Below, piece after piece: positions 48,140 to 60,329 of a stretch of DNA of 64,000 nucleotides. Position numbers and translations under genes: made by a program. The first letter of the stretch is position 1, and each line of letters starts with the position of its first letter. The notes beneath the pieces are model-generated. The model was not told where the DNA came from. It made no database searches and was given only the letters and a program-made list of their open reading frames with translations. Source of the DNA: Scatophagus argus. Its lineage: Eukaryota > Chordata > Actinopteri > Scatophagidae. The DNA is taken from contig NC_058504.1 in the NCBI RefSeq assembly GCF_020382885.2, positions 6,438,519 to 6,502,518 on the forward strand, written 5' to 3'.

Positions 48140-49240
48140 AGTAGGGCAGCCTGAGCAGGGATACCCAGACTTCCCTTGGAGCCTCCTCCCAGTGGGGCAT
48201 GCCCAGAACACCTCCCCAGGGAGGCGTCCAGGAGGCATCCAAGACAGATGCCTGAGCCACCTCAACTGACTCCTTCCATGCATCAACATGGTGTTTGTTA
48301 TGGACAAACTGTGACTAGCACTAGCACTCGGGGAGGCCGTTCCTCCCAATCACGGCCCTCCAGGTGTTACTGTCGTCACCCATGTGGGCATTGAAGTCCC
48401 CCATTAGAACTATGGGGTCCCCAGGCAGAGCACCTTGGATCACCTGTCCCAAGAAAGCCTTGTACCCTGCACTGCTGTTTGGCCCATAGGCCAGAACAAC
48501 AGTGAGAGACCCGAAGGCACAGGGAAACTACCCTCCCGTTCACCGGAGAGAACTCCAACACATGGAAGCTGAGCTGGGGGGCCATAAGCAAGCGCACACC
48601 AGCTTGCCGCCTCACACCATGGGCAACTCCAGAATAGAAGAGAGTCCAGCCTCTCTCAAGAAGTTGGGTCGGAGAGCCCAGCCTGCGTGTGGAAGTGAGC
48701 CCAACAATCTCTAGCCGGTAGCGCTCAATTTCCTGCACTAGCTCAATTTCCTCACTAGCTAGCCCCCCCAGTAAGGTGACATTCCATGTCCTCACAGCCA
48801 GAGTTTTTGTCGAGGGTTTGGGTCGCCGGGGCACCCGGCCGCAGCTGTCACCCAAACCACATTGCATCAGCCCCTTCTGAACCCTCCCACGGGTGATGGG
48901 CCTCACCCGACCTACGTGGCCTATTTGGGCTGTGCCCGGCCGGATCCCGTGGCAGGAGAATGCCTGTTGGCACTCTCCTGCGAACCCCAACCCCAGGCCT
49001 GGCTCCAGGGTGGGGCCCCGGTAACACCAATCTGGCCAACGTACATGTCCTTGTTGTTAAATTATTCACTAGATTCTTCTGAACCGCTCTTAGTCAGACC
49101 TGTCACATAGGACCTGTTTGCCTTGGAAGACCCTACCAGGGACATTGAGTTCCCGACAACAAAGCCTCTCGGATCATTCGGGAACTCAAATCCCTCCAAC
49201 ATGTTAAGGTGGCAGTTCAAGAAGGGATCGGCAAGTGATC
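48140..49240 (-). mobile_element. Rex3 LINE remnant, RT deleted
   Basis: Minus strand. C-terminal piece (LRHLSWMPPGRLPGEVFWACPTGRR) at 48150-48270, then directly endonuclease start sequence (VRTWNVTLLGGLASEEIELV) and GC-rich 5' UTR up to about 49240. Same flanks as the copy at 19.2-20.7 kb but a larger internal deletion. Confidence 0.8.
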
Positions 49241-49790
49241 TACAAACCACAATGCGCTGCTCTAAACAATGTTATGGTAGTTTTGGCCCTGTAGATAGAC
49301 AGGTTGTCTACTGATTTGTCTTCATTCTCGTGCACCATTCAGATTGGAAAAGTGAGGGAAGAAAACTCTGTTTTGTGTAGTCATTCTGATGCCACAGTTT
49401 GTGTTGTTGAACTGGACTGTATTATACTGTGAGGTGCTCCAGTCCACATGGGTTCCCTCCCTCAAATAAAAATATATAGTTCAGACACTCTAAAAGCCTC
49501 CAGCTGAACAGTTCCTGAACAGCTCCTGTTCCTCTGACACTGTGAGCATCACTTTGCTGCTACCTTTTGCCCTCAGCAGAGAAGTAAAGCAGTGGTTTAA
49601 CAGCCCAACTCAACTCTGTGTGCTGTGCTCTTCCTGTTGATGTGACTAACCTCAGAGTGGGCGGGTCATCGGTGATGATGTGGAGCGTCTGGATTGGCTG
49701 CCTCACAAACTATTTAAGATGGCTCCTCTGACTTGGTGCATCACTGTGGTAAATGAATGGATACATATTTTTTAAATACACAAAAATAAA
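49241..49790 (+). repeat. NITR upstream block (gene I), right part only
   Basis: Matches the right part of the B, C and F blocks, with GGGCGGG / inverted CCAAT / CTATTTAAG at about 49657-49716. Confidence 0.5.
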
Positions 49791-50179
49791 ACAAATCACT
49801 TCATATTTAGATGATTGCTACAGACATTGGATCATTTGTGACTTTCTACAATGTATTGTCAGTTACTGGGTTTATTCCTCCGTTTTTCTTACAGTAGTTA
49901 CTCTATTACTGTGTGTTTTACTGTAACCCTTTGATTACTGTGATTCTACACTAATGACAACAGAATAATAAATATTCTATTCCATTTCTATTCCTAAATC
50001 CTCCAGAATCCAACTCACTGGACTTTTAACACATGACCTCCACAAGGTAAAATTACATCATTTAGAATGAGATTTGTGTGTCCTACACAGTGTAACCACA
50101 TGAATGAGTGTCGTCTGAAAGGTCCATCAAAATATTTTTGCAATATGAGAGAAAATGAGCAAAATATTTTTGGATTACA

Positions 50180-50455
50180 TTTGTAGTTCATCAGATCAAA
50201 TCATCTTTTGTGTTAACTCTCACTGTCAGTTATAGAAACCCACCAACAAACATCAAACAAAAACGTGCTGTTGTTTCATGCCTTTCGGTCGGAAAGATGG
50301 GTGATATTATTTCCACTGTGGTAGTACAGTGACAGGCCATCATAACGAGAGGCCAATCAGATTGTAGTGAAATTGTTCCCTCCCACTTGATATCATCACC
50401 ATAAGATGAAGCGTCTTCTAATATCATCTAATTTAACGGCTGTCACAGTCAGAAG
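50180..50455 (+). promoter_or_regulatory. proximal promoter of gene I
   Basis: TGTGGT at 50317-50322 and CCAAT at 50353-50357, 103 bp before the ATG. The TATA-like element reads CCATAAGA. Confidence 0.6.
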
Positions 50456-52382
50456 ATGTTCTTCATATTTTATTTACTGCTGACACTCAAGGTGGGAAGT
50501 AAGTGCATGAAATCAAATTCTTTCCATATACATTTCAAGTATGTTGTCATCGTCTTGTATCAGTTTAATACAAGATATGTATGAATGTACTGCATCTCTG
50601 TTGTTCGTCACTGATGTATTTAATGTTATCTTTAGGATGCACAGATGATGTGATCTTTGACATGAAGACTGTTGGTGTTGGAGATGATGTGACTCTGACC
50701 TGTACCCGCCAGAAAGCTCAAGATACAGCAACAGCCTTGTTCTGGATCAGGGTTGTTTCTGGAAGCTTACCTGAATTCTTGGGAGGAACATATACTTTTG
50801 ATTATGAGGTTATTAATCAGAATCCTCGCATCACAGCAAAACAAGGGCCTGGGACGTTTCTTCTCCATATTAATGAAACAAAGAGAAGTGATACTGGAGT
50901 TTACTACTGTGTAAAAGTTCTGCGACGTGACATGAAATTTTTGAATGGAGCATTTCTGAGAATTAAAGGTAAACACCATTTATAACAGCAGTGTACATAC
51001 ATTTTCAGATGGAGGCAGGACTTCAGAGGAAAGTGTTGATGTGTATTTTAAAGTTTTCATTAGGAGAGTAAAGCATGTTTCATTTCATGTTTGTATTTCC
51101 CAGGATCAGAACCTGATATCACTGCTGTCATTCAGGAGCCTCCATCTGATTCAGTCCATCCAGGAGACTCAGTGACTCTGAAGTGTTCAGTCCTCTCTGA
51201 CCCTGAAGACAAAACATGTCCAGGAGGTCCCAGTCTGTTCTGGTTCAAAGCTGGATCAGATGAATCTCATCCCAGTGTCATTTACACTCATGGAGACTCT
51301 GGTGATGGATGTGACAAGAGTCCTGAGGCTCACGCTCCACAGAAATGTGTCTACAGCTTCTCTAAGAACGTCAGCTCGTCTGATGATGGGACTTATTACT
51401 GTGCTGTGGCCTCATGTGGGGAGATATTATTTGGAAATGGAACAAAACTGGACATTCAAGGTAACTGCTGAATATTTCAATATCCATGAAGATGTTCGGC
51501 AAACCCTGCATTGTAACATCATGTTAACTTTCATTGTTTGTTCTTCTTCATATTGTTTCAGCCCCTAACATGCAGGAGGACAATACAGTTCTGCTTCTGT
51601 TATGTGCTGCTTTGGCTCTAAGTCTGATTGTTATAACCTGCCTGATTTTTACCATCAAGAAAAATTCTTGTGGTTGTTGCAAAGGTAACAGAATTTCAGC
51701 CTATAAAACAGCATTTTGTCAAAGCTAACATCAAGATATATACAGTGCATCTGGAAAGTATTCACACCGCTTCACTTTTTCCACATTTTGTTATGTTACA
51801 CTCTCATTACAAAATGGATTAAATTCATTTTTTCCCTCAAAATTCTACACAAAATGCCCCATAATGACAAAGTGAAACAAGTTGCTTGAGTTTTTGCTAA
51901 CTTATTAAAAATGAAAAACAAAATATGTAACATGTATTCACAAGGATTCACACCCTTTGACCCGATGACACTCAAATTTGAGCTCAAGTGCATCCTGTTT
52001 CCATTGAACCGTTCATCTTTAATGCAGTTAAATTCAATCAGCTAATCATTATTTATTTTTCTTGTCTGTATTTATGTGTTCTCATACGTTTCTCATTGTT
52101 TGGTTAACAGACACTGTGACCACTGCTGGGCAGCAGAATCAGCATTTAAGGACGTTAACGGTAAGATTAACCTTCCACAAGAATGTTTACATTTAAACCC
52201 ATTTATTGTGATTGTCGTCTCACAATACATGCCATATATTTTCTCAGAGAGTTGAGGACACTTGGGTTTATTCTGCTGTCGTCTTCACCACCATGAGAAC
52301 TGACAGCAGTGGAACGAGGGATGCACACACATCAGAGAGAGAGAGGATCTACGCTGCTGTCAAGGCTTTGGGGTTGGATTAG
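50456..52382 (+). CDS. nitr: NITR gene I, type-1 head joined to type-2 tail, longer Tc1 scar
   Basis: Complete NITR of 346 aa: signal 50456-50498 (MFFIFYLLLTLKVGR), V 50636-50968, I 51104-51460, TM 51562-51684, linker 52111-52160, tail 52248-52382 (1041 bp). The V domain is of the C type (KAQDTAT; DTGVYYC) with NGAFLRI at its end, so the NGT sequon seen in most copies is absent. The I domain reads AVASCGEILFG, with T changed to S before the last cysteine. The TM exon is type 1 with IKKNSCGCC. The tail has WVYSAV and RIYAAV. Intron 4 carries 265 bp of the Tc1 left end before the type-2 intron begins, a longer remnant than in E and G. All splice sites are intact. Confidence 0.88.
51743..52007 (+). 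mobile_element. Tc1-like left-end scar in intron 4 of gene I
   Basis: Starts at the same TA site as in B, E and G, runs through CATCCTGTTTCCATTGA (in gene B at about 8831-8847) and then joins ACCGTTCATCTTTAATG, which is gene D-type intron 4 (22889-). Confidence 0.85.
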
Positions 52383-53788
52383 AAGTTCAGTCAATCACAG
52401 CCAAAAATCTCTGTGTAAAATGAGTTATTACATGCTAAATGTATTTTCCAATTAATGAAAACCTTTTCATGTTGTGTATCTTTTAAGCCTGCAAGTTATT
52501 AAAGTCCAACTGAAATCACATTTAGTCATCCATTCTTGAGATCAGAAATGAATTAAAATTTAAATATATCCTGGCCAGCATCTGAACAAACAGACCTGAC
52601 ATTTTGACACACCTTGTTCAGTTAGTCCTGTTTTCTTGTTCTCTGCTGTGTACTGTGCTTCCTGTTTTATTTTGTCAGTCTCCTCTCTTCTACGCTCCTA
52701 CTTCCTGTTCTGTTGATTGCTCTTCCAGCCCTAATTAGTTCCACCTGCGTCTTGCTCTCTCAGTGTATTTAAGCCATGTCTTGTCTTTTCCCTTGTTACC
52801 AGTTAGTTTTTCTTTTTCCTCTTGTGTTATTTATTCCAGCATAATTTCATTGACTTGTAGATTTCATTGAGACCTCTTTGTTATGTTTTTCACTTGAGTC
52901 CAACTCTCTATGGTCTACCAGTTTTAACACATCTGCCAGCATGTTTATATGCTGTTTCCTGTGCTGCCGCTGAGCAGCTACTTCATAGTCTTCCCTCTGC
53001 CCCTCAAACTGCCTTTAGTGGAGAAACCTTTTCAAACAACGGTTTGTTTGGTCCTTCAATCAACACGTGATGGTGCAGAACAAGAAGTTTGTTCATGCTT
53101 ATAAGCTCGATAAGATGCAGCTTTTAGCAGGAAAGCGAATGTGGGCTGATGTTTACAGTCTGTGGCTCTTGTGTAGCAAGCAGCCATCAGGCTCACAGCA
53201 GGAGTTTCAACTTGACTACTTTTGAACTGCATGAGGAAACTGGTTCAAGTACCAGCACAACAAGCAAATTTCACACAAAGTGGACTTGAGTCTGGGTTCA
53301 AAGATACTGCCTTGACTTTCTTTAAAGTGCAAGTAGTAAAATCTGGACATCTTAATAGGTTTTGGGAATATTTTCCTCCTGGTATTGCTGATGTTGTTTC
53401 ATATTCCATCACTGCAAATCTCTCACAGAGGGTGAAATTGTCTTACAACGTATTTATTTATTTGTCTACAATACTGGCCTCATGGAGATGTTAATGGACA
53501 AGTGGTACACATTTGATTTTTGTTAAAACCTTGACATTATAACCATGGGAACTGAATCTACTAGTTGAACTCTTTTTCATTGCTAATGTGCCAGCTGGTT
53601 TGCATGGAAATGAAACGCACATTGTTCTACAGGGTCATTTAGTTGTACTGTATGTTCACAGGAAAAGATTTTAATCAGGCGAAAGAAGTTTTGTGCAGAC
53701 AGTCAGGCAAAGTCAAGATGGCAGTTCAGACTTCTGCTTTTGCCACATGTTTCCGGGTGGGACTGGTGAATATAACCCCCCCCCCCCC

Positions 53789-53833
<45 letters not shown>

Positions 53834-54485
53834 TTTTAGCATCTACCAATGAAAAGTCACTAAACCACAAAGTAGTGCAGTGAAAACAGTTGTGACATAC
53901 CATGACTGAACAGGAACGCCCAACCTCCCTCTGCACACTTTAACTACTGTTAAGAGTTTCTGTGGTGCTTAATCATGACAATAAAATGGTTTTACAGCAG
54001 TGATCAGGTTCCTGAGACTAACACAGAGAGCAAGAGGGACAGGGGAAGACCCCGTTGAATGTGTTATGCTGTTATGCCTGGCCTCAACAATGCAGCTTTC
54101 CTTGTATTAGTTGACTGTCAGTGAAGAGACTGTGTGCACAAGTAGAAAGTACAAAACACAGCACAAAATACACGGAAGTGTTTCAGGTGTATCTTTTGTT
54201 GACAATAGCATTTTCTTTTCTGTCAATCATTGTGTATATTGAACTGTGTGCATGTGTTCAAAATATATTACCATGCACATGTTCCTGTCCCTTTTATTGG
54301 CAAACAGGTCACCACACATCACTGACCCAGTGGACTTTATTTATGTTACTAGAACTATGTTTCTGTAACGCCGCAATGTGAGGACTAGACTACAACTACC
54401 AAAAAAAACAGCGTAATGGGTCTTTTAACAAAAGAAAAGCTCTAAATTTCCCACAGGGGAAAGTGTTTCTGTTATAGTCCTCCAA
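52383..54485. other. 3' flank of I and spacer, duplicate of 39182-41235
   Basis: Near-identical to the region downstream of G, apart from small insertions (one at about 54115-54172) and a longer AC run. No gene seen. Confidence 0.5.
53776..53828 (+). repeat. (C)n plus (CA)n microsatellite
   Basis: About 16 C followed by a perfect CA run; the duplicate of 40562-40602. Confidence 0.9.
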
Positions 54486-54489
54486 CAGA

Positions 54490-55406
54490 GTGCTGCTCTG
54501 GAATCAGTTTTGTCTGCCCATCATTTAATAACTTTTGATTTTATTTTAGCCCATTGCACAAAACCCAGCAGAAGCACTCTCACTAGATGTCTGTCTGATA
54601 ATGCCATAGCCAAATTTAAGGAAGCAGTTCCTTCGATTCTTAGTACAATACCCAGATTCAGTGTGTCAGGGGACTCATGCACCCCTAGTTGCCATGACAT
54701 TGATAACTTTGTACGCTCAACCTAATTGTGCCTCTATCAAAAAGTAATATAACTAGAAGAAACTCTGCCCCATGGCACACCCAGGAGAAACTGGAGTTAA
54801 AGCAAAGATCACGACACATAGAGAAGAAATGGCGTTCAACAAAAAAAGGATGAATTCTATCAGGCCTGGCAAGATAGTCTAAAAACATACAGGGCAGCAC
54901 TCCATACAGCCAGAACCAGTTATTACTCATCACTCATAGAAGACAATGAGAACAGCTCCAGGTTTTTATTCAGCACTGTAGCCAGGCTGACGCAGAGTCA
55001 TAACTCTATTGAGCAATCCATTCCTCCACATCTCAGTAGCAGTCATTTCATGAACTTCTTCAATGAAAAATTGTAACCATTAGAGATAACATTCAAGACC
55101 CCCTAGCATCACCTAGCATCACCTATCACTTAGAGATAACCACTAACTCAGATACGTACCTGGACTCATGTCTTCCTATCAGCCCTCAACAATTGGCTTC
55201 TATCGTTTCCTCCTCTAAATCCACAACCTGTCTCTTAGATCCAAGTCCTACAGGGTTACTTAAGGAAGTGTTCCCTTTACTTGGCACCTCCTTACTAGAC
55301 ATTATTAATTTGTCCCTGACACCAGGCTATGTCCCACAGTCTTTTAAAGTTGCTGTAATCAAACCCCTGCTAAAAAAAAGAGCCCACTCTTGATCCAACT
55401 ATAGGC
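54490..55406 (+). mobile_element. L2-type LINE fragment (duplicate)
   Basis: Same pieces as at 41240-42305 (SRSTLTRCLSDNAIAKFKEA; LLGTSLLDIINLSLTPGYVPQSFKVAV), but the 3' part beyond DPTIG is lost and the end joins host spacer directly. Confidence 0.7.
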
Positions 55407-55589
55407 TTTAAGGACAAATTCTAATTGGTTTGGTGATCCACTGACTTCATCTCTGAGCCAGCAGAATGCTGGTCTGTCAAACTTCTCAACCATTTTAGGA
55501 TGGATTTCAGCTTGAATTGTAATGAATGGTGATCCTCCAATAAACCAAGAACATTTATTTAAATAAAAAAATCTTACACCACCATAAAA

Positions 55590-55849
55590 AAAGTACACCA
55601 CAAACAATATAAATTAACCCACAATGAGAACCAAACACCACCATGAGATGACAAAAGCGTGCTGTTGATGCTGTTTCATGTCTGAAAGTTGGAAAGTTTT
55701 GGTTGATATATTTCCACTGTGGTAGTACAGTGAAACACCAACGTAACGACAGGCCAATCAGATTGTTCTTGAATTGTATCCTCCCATTTGATATGCTCAC
55801 ATAAAGGTGAATCGTCTTAATATACACAGCAAATTAACAGCAGTCTCTC
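55590..55849 (+). promoter_or_regulatory. proximal promoter of gene J
   Basis: TGTGGT at 55718-55723 and CCAAT at 55754-55758. Nearly identical to the gene H promoter. Confidence 0.55.
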
Positions 55850-57646
55850 ATGTGGAAAGAGCAGAAAATGTCTTATATCTTATTTTACATACTGCTGATG
55901 CTCAGAGTGGGACGTAAGTACATGTACAAGGTCAGAAGTACTAAGGAGGCATACAAATGTTTTTCTGCTGTTACTCACTGTTCTGTGTTTCTTTTATGTT
56001 TCAGGATGCGCAGCCCAGCAAAACTTTGTGAGAAAGACTGTTGCTGTTGGACAAAGTGTGACTCTAACATGTGCCCGTCAGACATCTGAGCGTGTTGGGA
56101 CCCTTTTTTGGATCAAGCTTGTTGCTGGAAAGTTGCCTGAAATCTTGGGGAAAGTTTTTAGCTTTGATTATGATGATGGTGTGAAAGAAATTTCTCGCAT
56201 TTTTTCCAAACAAGAGCCCAATAGATTTGATCTCCACATTACAAAAGCAATGTTGAGCGATACTGCGTTTTACTACTGTTTGAAAGTCAAGCGTCTTAAC
56301 ATCACTTTTGTGAAAGGAGCATTTCTGAATATCAAAGGTAACTATAGGAAAAACACTGGCCTACAAATTCCTTAAAATTATTCTGAGCAATTTAATGTGA
56401 AACCATATACAGCCACGGTATTATAGAACAGCATTTATGTGTTGGATATGAATAGATTTAAACATGATGCAGTGATGTGTTTTTATGGATTTAACTGCCT
56501 GTAATGAACTTTTAATTGTCATGAAAGTAAACATGTATGTTTTAGATTAAAGTGTTGATGTGTATTTTAAAGTTTTCATTAGGAAAGAAAGCATGTTTCA
56601 TTTCATGTTTGTATTTCCCAGGATCAGAACCTGATATCACTGCTGTCATTCAGGAGCCTCCATCTGATTCAGTCCATCCAGGAGACTCAGTGACTCTGCA
56701 GTGTTCAGTCCTCTCTGACCCTGAGGACAAAACATGTCCAGGAGGTCCCAGTCTGTTCTGGTTCAAAGCTGGATCAGATGAATCTCATCCCAGTGTCATT
56801 TACACTCATGGAGACTCTGGTGATGGATGTGACAAGAGTCCTGAGGCTCACGCTCCACAGAAATGTGTCTACAGCTTCTCTAAGAACATCAGCTCCTCTG
56901 ATGCTGGGACTTATTACTGTGCTGTGGCCACATGTGGGGAGATATTATTTGGAAATGGAACAAAACTGGACATTGAAGGTAACTGCTGAATATTTCTGTG
57001 TTAAGGGGAAATTAACCTTTAGTGTTTTTCTTAACTTTTAATTACTTTTATTACTTTCTTTCAGATGTTTCAGTTGACAGCATTCGTGATTTCCAGAAAG
57101 ACGATGTAATTTTCTATCTGGTGTGCGCTGCTTTGGCTATAAGTCTGATTGTTATAGCCTTCCTTGTTTATACCATCAGGAATAAACCCTGTGGCTGTTG
57201 CAATGGTAAGTGACATTACTCACACATTGATTTATAAAACTGTGTTTACCGAAAACAAAGATGATTTGATGTACCTTTGTGCTCTGTGTACTTACATCCT
57301 CCTAAATCATTCCTCTTCAATGCTCTAAAGTCCATCCTTTTACATTCTATCATTTTTATTTTGTCATAATACAGATGTTGTCACTCTGCAAACAAATGCC
57401 ACAACAGGGAATGATGATAAGCCAAGTCAGCAGGTAAATAATCTTAAAATGCTGCTAAACAAGTTATCAGAATGTGGTAAAATCTGTTCTCAGTTTTGCA
57501 CTTTATTTTTTCAGAGAAATGATGACACTTTGGTTTATTCTACACCAAACTTTACCAAGAGGAAAGCTGGCAAAGCAGGGAGAAGAAGGGCACCAGCAAT
57601 GGAAGAGACAGTCTACACTGATGTCAGAGCTTTTGTGATAAATTAA
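55850..57646 (+). CDS. nitr: NITR gene J, divergent V domain with its own TM and tail
   Basis: Complete NITR, 355 aa from ATG 55868 (361 aa from 55850). Exons: signal to 55913, V 56005-56337, I 56622-56978, TM 57065-57205, linker 57375-57433, tail 57515-57646. The V domain is close to H (DTAFYYC). The I exon is nearly identical to the rest of the array. The TM exon is unique: DVSVDSIRDFQKDDVI stalk, helix about FYLVCAALAISLIVIAFLVY without charge inside, then CGCC. The linker reads DVVTLQTNATTGNDDKPSQQ. Tail motifs are LVYSTP and TVYTDV (T at -2, V at +3), close to but not strictly an ITIM. Type-1-like sequence is confined to about 56545-56995, so only the I exon and a little intron appear to have been replaced. 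J is probably the older form from which H was derived. Confidence 0.87.
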
Positions 57647-58129
57647 CAATCTACACCAATTTATCATCTGCACTATAATTTTCTGTGATGCACTGGGAGT
57701 GAGAAATACACTCCTGCAGCAGCAGTGGTCCTTGTATTTCATCACAGAAGTTGGTATTATAAAATATTTTGGAAAAACTAAGACAGTTAGCAATATTGTT
57801 GTAATTTCTTTTCTCAATATGGGGTGGGGGCTTTTGGTGATTTTATCAGAAAGGACAGTAGCAATGTCCTGCAGATCAGAAATGAAGCTGAGGAAGCTGC
57901 TGAGGAATCAGCCCTTAATGCTAACAGGTGAGCTACCAAGGAAAAACATTTTTGAGTTCGGTTATTTCAGAAAAAAAAATTATTATGATCCAAAAATGTC
58001 CACATTTAACAGTTAAGTATTTTTGGTAATAGCCTTTAGCCTTCCATTTTATTTTTAAAGCACTGCAATTCATTCAGCTTATTCAATTTTGACATGAGAA
58101 GGGTTGCGTTTGTGTCTTTTTTTATCTTT
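57647..58129. other. 3' flank of gene J
   Basis: No gene recognised; open frames here have no recognised likeness or splice context. Confidence 0.35.
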
Positions 58130-58188
58130 TTATAAGATAAGATAAGATGAAATTTATTGATCCCACAGTGGGGAAATTAATTTGTCAC
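58130..58188 (-). mobile_element. LINE 3' tail fragment
   Basis: (ATAAG)n followed by ATTTATTGATCCCACAGTGG, the typical 3' end of CR1/Rex1-type fish LINEs in reverse orientation. Confidence 0.55.
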
Positions 58189-58769
58189 TATTAACTTCCT
58201 CCCAAAATTCTTGTATGTTGATCAATGGGATGCAAAACAATTGTAGTATTTATTAAGAAATGCTTTTCTACAATGTCTACAATGAGCTCCTCTTAATTCA
58301 TTAAACTATGTTTCTCTTATATTAATAAATGCACAATAACTGAAACGTGAAACACAAGTGTCACAATACACATTTTATACCCACAGGAGCCTGGTTCTTT
58401 TTTAAAATGAGGAGCATATTAAAATCACAGTAATGGCAATGGAGGTCCTGAGGGTTGATATTCTCACCATTCACAAGGCCATGTTCAAAGTGAAAAAGTG
58501 GAAACAATCTGGATAAATTAATGTGTCTTACAACAACTATCTAATCCCACCTGTTATTTTTATACTCAGGTGGTAGCCAGTGGTAGCTTCCCAAGGCATC
58601 ACTACATAACATATTTGATGTGTTATATGCACAAATGAACCAAGTCCAACTTTAACAACAAATCATTTTAACTTACATCATATCAGATCAGAGACTATTT
58701 AATGCTCAACTCAAAACAGGACTTGGGCGAGAGGGAGCTAAGCGGTGAGTGGCTTCCCTCCACAATCCC
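58189..58769. other. spacer without recognised feature
   Basis: No coding potential or repeat recognised. Confidence 0.35.
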
Positions 58770-58982
58770 AAAAAATGCACATTAGGTTAATTAGCTACTC
58801 TACATTGCCCCTAGGTGTGAGTGTGTGTGTGTGTGATTGTCTGTCTTTGTGTGTCGGCTCTGTGATTGACTGACTATTCCAAGATGTATCCCACCTCTTG
58901 CCCATTGCCAGCTGGGATAGACTTCAGCCCCTTCACCACCACCCTGCATGGATAAGCAGTATAGAAAATGGATGGATGGAGG
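58770..58982 (+). repeat. dispersed fish repeat ending in (ATGG)n
   Basis: Contains ACATTGCCCCTAGGTGTGAG, a GT microsatellite, and the end AAAATGGATGGATGGA, which I recognise as a very common interspersed repeat in fish genomes. Family name not assigned. Confidence 0.5.
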
Positions 58983-59279
58983 GAGTTCGGCTCAGCAAAT
59001 TAGTTTTCTATAACATGTTCCTGCAAATGTTTCACAGTAAAAGTCTTGTTAAGAAAGTAAGGGGTTTCTGCTCGCTGAAACACTAGAAGGCTTTTCGGAA
59101 CCAATACAAGACTCTTTGATAAGGGTCCTTCTCCATAGTCTCATCATGTTTGACGAGGGACATTAGATGGTCTGGCAGGCAAAGTTATTTCAGTGACATC
59201 AGTGGTCAGTGGACTCTCTACTGTCAAGAAAATATACTGTATCAAAAAAGTACGGGTATAACTACTGTAATTACTAAAC

Positions 59280-59470
59280 TCTTCTTTCTGGTCTCATAAC
59301 GCTTTGTAAAGTTGTCTGTCATGAGAATAAGCAAGCTGTGGTAGATCATTTCTCATCAAGGCTGTTTACTCAGAACAGACCTGACTATGGGCTTCAGCGT
59401 GATATGTAAGAAGGAAGGAGCAACAACAGGCTTTAGCAATACTTACTGGTTGTTCAGAAGGCAGATAATG
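59280..59470 (+). repeat. diverged copy of the NITR intergenic module
   Basis: Contains ATCAAGGCTGTTTACTCAGA and CTTCAGCGTGATATG. Aligns with modules near 5488, 11610, 18957, 36030 and 47847 but is more diverged, as expected for the flank of an older neighbour gene. Confidence 0.55.
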
Positions 59471-59779
59471 TTTCCAAGTTGTGTTTAAAAGATTCAGCCA
59501 AAGGCATCTACAGCCTCACGAATAAGCAATGTTAAAATATACAGGCTTTGAATTTATTTTAAATTTTATATTAACTCATTCACATTCATTTCAGACAGGC
59601 TCTCAAGCCATCAGTGTGCAAAGTGATGCACGCTGGAACAAGGCTTTAGTAAGCATGTGAATCTATATTCAGGTTTCATGTCTCTTCCTCTGCAAGTAGA
59701 TGGTTACAGGTGGTGGTTTCAGACCGCCTTCCTCTCAGGTTGATTCTCCTTCTGACTCCTGAAGGCTCTCTCCAAGGAT

Positions 59780-60160
59780 CAAGAATCTCTTTATTATCCC
59801 CGAGGGGCATTTTGTGGTACAGACAACAGTATGCACAAAAGCTCAGCAGGACACATACAAGTTAAAGCACATTAAAACACATTAAAATGACAACTTAAAA
59901 ATGTAAAAACAATGCAAAAGTAAAAGATAATATTAAAAATCTGCAGTGTTATTTAAATAAGTTACAGTTAAGGACACAATAATTTACTTAAAGCCTATGC
60001 AAAAAAAGTTTTGTATCTGTTTGTCCTGAAAGTGGGTAACCTGTTTCTGTGGCCGGACAGAAACAGATTAAAAGTGCAGAACAAAGGAAGACTGGGGTCA
60101 GTCCAGGATTGCACGGGCCTTTTTTTAAGGTCCTCTCTTTGTACAGCTTGGTGAGGTCAG
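59780..60160 (-). mobile_element. LINE 3' UTR fragment
   Basis: Starts with CTTTATTATCCCCGAGGGGC, a typical LINE 3' terminal hairpin in reverse orientation, followed by UTR-like sequence. No protein part recognised with certainty. Confidence 0.45.
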
Positions 60161-60329
60161 TCAGTCAGGGCTGAAGTTTTAGGGTACACCTTCACAATAC
60201 CCTGTAAACAATGGCTATTTTTACAAATAAGTGTCCTGTTCCAGCTGACACTTGTTTTCTCATTTTCTGATTTGTTCACAATAAGCAATAACAAAGAATC
60301 ACAAATTCACACTAATAATATTCCTGCGA

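Noticed and set aside
48376-48990. 204-codon open frame on the minus strand as a host gene
   Set aside because: It is the endonuclease start and 5' UTR of a deleted Rex3 LINE.
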